From NCBI GenBank assembly GCA_937920345.1, contig CALGVA010000032.1:1-7304 (forward strand): a stretch of DNA of 7,304 nucleotides, given 5' to 3'. The stretch comes from an uncultured Lachnospiraceae bacterium. Lineage in GTDB: Bacteria > Bacillota > Clostridia > Lachnospirales > Lachnospiraceae. Positions 5,757 to 7,304 of this stretch are shown here, one piece after another (position 1 is the stretch's first letter; each line of letters begins with the position of its first letter). The notes beneath the pieces were generated by a model. It did not search any database. It had not been told where the DNA came from and saw nothing but the letters and a program-made list of their open reading frames with translations. The translations under genes and the position numbers were made by a program.

Positions 5757-7076
5757 ATGGTAATTGATAGAAAAAGAGGCGTTATAAGGATGGCCGTCGC
5801 GTGTCTGACCGGGGTGGCGATCACAGTAATAGCTGCATGCGGGGGAAAGGATGGATCAAGTGTAAACTTGATTACAACAGAAGAAAGCAATGATAGAATT
5901 GTAAATTTGTTCAGTCCGATGGAGAAGACGGAGGCAAATGTTGAAAATGTTGCGAGAAGTGCGGCAGATAAGACGATCATGCTGGCAGAAGATAAACTCG
6001 GCGTGAAGGTCTGGTATGTGACGTATACGGCAGAAGACCATCAGGATAAGACTTATGATGATGTGACACTTGACCGGGCGCGGAATGATATGGATGATAT
6101 ATATCTGTTGAATCCGGATACCCTTCGTACGCTTGGAGAGGAAGGAAAGTTAAAGGATTTGTCGGAACTGGACAGCGCCAAGAATCTGAGGGATGTAGTA
6201 AAGGCGGCGAACGTCATTGACGGAAAGCTGGTTGCGATTCCGCAGGAAGTTGTAGCGTACGGATTGTTTATCAATAAAGACATGTTTGATCAATATCATC
6301 TTGCACTGCCGGAGACACCGGAAGACTTTTTAGAGTGCTGCAGAGTATTTCAGGAGAATGGAATCGAGACACCTGTGGGTGCCAACAGGTGGTGGCTGGA
6401 GACTTTTGTTCTGGCGCAGGCTTATGCGGATTTATACAACGGTGGAAATACAGAGGCGGAAATAGCCGCATTAAACAGTGGTGAGAGCAAATACAGCGAT
6501 TATATGCGCCCGGGATTTGCGTTTTTAAAAGAACTGATCGATAAAGGTTATGTGGATGCCGGGAAAGCCCTTGTGAGTGAGGCGATCGAGGGAGAGGGAG
6601 CAGATTTCCTGGCGCAGAAGACCCCTATTGTCATTGCATACTGGGGAGCGGCAAATACGGATACTGCTTATGGCAATCCGGATTTTGAGATGCAGGTCAT
6701 TGGATTTCCTACAAAACGGGGGCAGATGCCGGTTATGACGATGACAGGATTCGGCGTAGGTATCAATGCGGAACACGGGGAAGATGCAATGGATGTTCTG
6801 GATGTGATGCTTTCTGATGAAGCGCTTCTGACTTATGCAGAGACTAACAGGGTAATCTCACCTTCTAAGAACGTCGAAGTGGAATGCATACCGGCACTTA
6901 AGCCGCTTAATGACAGGATACAGGAGAATGTTTATGTTCTTGGCTCGAATGCTGGCATGAATGTGGAACAGTGGGGAAATACATGTCTGATTGTGCGGGA
7001 TCTGCTGGGCGGCGCTACAGTGGATGAATGCATGGATAAGTTTGACAAACTACAGGAAGAGGCTTTGAGCAAATAA
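5757..7076 (+). CDS. Lipoprotein extracellular solute-binding protein (ABC type)
   Basis: This is a 439-aa secreted lipoprotein, probably a sugar- or oligosaccharide-binding protein of the extracellular solute-binding family. The N-terminus is a type II signal peptide: basic stretch 2-11, hydrophobic stretch 12-27, lipobox IAAC with C28 as the lipidated residue. The mature protein would be tethered to the outer face of the membrane by a short linker. Family-typical features include DDIYLLNPDTLRTLGEEGKL, VIDGKLVAIPQEV, GLFINKDMFDQYHL and a Trp-containing pocket region (NRWWLETF). The length is usual for the family. No permease or ATPase gene lies next to it. Instead it follows a sensor kinase closely, so it may act as a sensory partner or may serve a transporter encoded elsewhere. 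The start at 5757 has GGAGG four bases upstream. An in-frame ATG at 5790 would also leave a possible signal peptide but has a poorer ribosome binding site. Confidence 0.88.
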   Translation: MVIDRKRGVIRMAVACLTGVAITVIAACGGKDGSSVNLITTEESNDRIVNLFSPMEKTEANVENVARSAADKTIMLAEDKLGVKVWYVTYTAEDHQDKTYDDVTLDRARNDMDDIYLLNPDTLRTLGEEGKLKDLSELDSAKNLRDVVKAANVIDGKLVAIPQEVVAYGLFINKDMFDQYHLALPETPEDFLECCRVFQENGIETPVGANRWWLETFVLAQAYADLYNGGNTEAEIAALNSGESKYSDYMRPGFAFLKELIDKGYVDAGKALVSEAIEGEGADFLAQKTPIVIAYWGAANTDTAYGNPDFEMQVIGFPTKRGQMPVMTMTGFGVGINAEHGEDAMDVLDVMLSDEALLTYAETNRVISPSKNVEVECIPALKPLNDRIQENVYVLGSNAGMNVEQWGNTCLIVRDLLGGATVDECMDKFDKLQEEALSK

Positions 7077-7173
7077 AATCAAGTGTTTATTCTGTTTTCA
7101 TGCTGTAAAATTGCATGGCATCGGTCTAAACGGAAAAGCATAGTGCAAAAACGCATGAAAAATTAAATTTTCC

Positions 7174-7202
7174 TTGCCAAATGCACCCGGGTATGGTAAG
7201 AT
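7174..7202 (+). promoter_or_regulatory. Probable promoter of the downstream tRNA
   Basis: TTGCCA (7174-7179) and TAAGAT (7197-7202) are separated by 17 bases, each a good match to SigA hexamers. Transcription would begin near 7209, about 65 nt before the tRNA at 7274. The -10 box lies inside the dyad described separately. Confidence 0.55.
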
Positions 7203-7234
7203 AATCTCCGTTAGGTTATCACTTACGCGGGTGC
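7183..7234. repeat. Nested inverted repeats overlapping the tRNA promoter
   Basis: Outer arms GCACCCG (7183-7189) and CGGGTGC (7228-7234) are exact complements. Inside them GTAAG (7196-7200) pairs with CTTAC (7222-7226), and GATAATCT (7200-7207) pairs with AGGTTATC (7213-7220) at seven of eight positions. No T-run follows on either strand. If the promoter at 7174-7202 is real, only the right half is transcribed from it, which favours a DNA-level operator. In a read-through transcript from the lipoprotein gene it would fold as a hairpin. Confidence 0.5.
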
Positions 7235-7273
7235 TGCATATGATATAGCAGAAGCGCCGGAAAGAAATGACAA

Positions 7274-7304
7274 GGCTCCATGGTCAAGCGGTTAAGACAT
7301 CGCC
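7274..7304 (+). tRNA. Partial tRNA, probably tRNA-Glu (5' part)
   Basis: The 31 bases to the window edge look like the 5' part of a tRNA: acceptor strand GGCTCCA (7274-7280), T7281, D-arm with GTC/GAC and a loop containing AAGCGGTTAA, A at position 26, then the 5' anticodon-stem strand TCGCC (7300-7304). The anticodon itself lies beyond the window. The pattern (GGTCAAGCGGTTAAGAC before CGCC) is the one usual for Clostridia tRNA-Glu. The amino-acid call is therefore from resemblance only; that it is a tRNA is quite sure. Confidence 0.85.

Larger units (their letters stand above)
7077..7273. other. Intergenic region between lipoprotein gene and tRNA
   Basis: No protein gene is seen. There is a nine-base inverted repeat with distant arms (TTTTCATGC 7095-7103, GCATGAAAA 7153-7161), an AT palindrome at 7159-7171, and a promoter-like pair inside nested dyads at 7174-7234. 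No canonical hairpin plus T-run follows the lipoprotein gene, so how its transcript ends is not clear from sequence. Confidence 0.55.

Noticed and set aside
296..7304. Genomic island bounded by the two tRNA genes
   Set aside because: I saw no integrase and no repeat of the tRNA-Asn 3' end elsewhere in the window, and the genes between look like ordinary chromosomal genes.

Overview
The window looks like a stretch of a Clostridia chromosome, most likely Lachnospiraceae. The grounds are moderate GC with A-rich intergenic DNA, GGAG-type ribosome binding sites, a domain-permuted cytoplasmic GH3 glycosidase of the kind known from Ruminococcus and Butyrivibrio, and a Cache-like hybrid histidine kinase beside a lipoprotein substrate-binding protein. 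All recognisable genes lie on the + strand. The family assignment is inference from protein style, not from a search.

Layout. Positions 1-293 hold no credible protein gene. They are densely packed with inverted repeats, plus one duplicated module. A complete tRNA-Asn(GTT) follows at 296-367 and ends in an intrinsic terminator at 376-410. A perfect -10 box (423-428) then precedes an approximately 110-nt structured leader. The leader has a perfect 11-bp hairpin and two helices that compete for space. It leads into an 809-aa GH3 beta-glycosidase (549-2978) whose domain order is C-domain, fibronectin-III-like domain, N-domain.

A 143-bp gap carries a strong consensus promoter (TTGACA-16-TATAAT, 3030-3057). 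This promoter drives an 858-aa membrane-bound hybrid histidine kinase (3122-5698) with an extracytoplasmic sensor, HisKA, HATPase and two receiver domains, the first of them degenerate. Only 58 bp later, with no visible terminator, comes a 439-aa lipoprotein solute-binding protein (5757-7076). The final intergenic region (7077-7273) holds a promoter-like sequence embedded in nested dyads. It leads into a tRNA, probably tRNA-Glu, cut by the window edge at 7274-7304.

How the genes may work together. The kinase and the lipoprotein probably form one transcription unit. No permease or ATPase is visible, so the binding protein may present its ligand (probably a sugar or oligosaccharide) to the kinase sensor, or it may serve a transporter encoded elsewhere. 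The upstream GH3 enzyme has no signal peptide and would hydrolyse imported beta-glycosides in the cytoplasm. A carbohydrate-sensing and utilisation theme is plausible, but the kinase has its own promoter. No DNA-binding response regulator is present, so the regulatory target is unknown. The parts most worth a second look are the structured leader of the GH3 gene, the palindrome cluster before tRNA-Asn, and the kinase plus orphan binding-protein pair.
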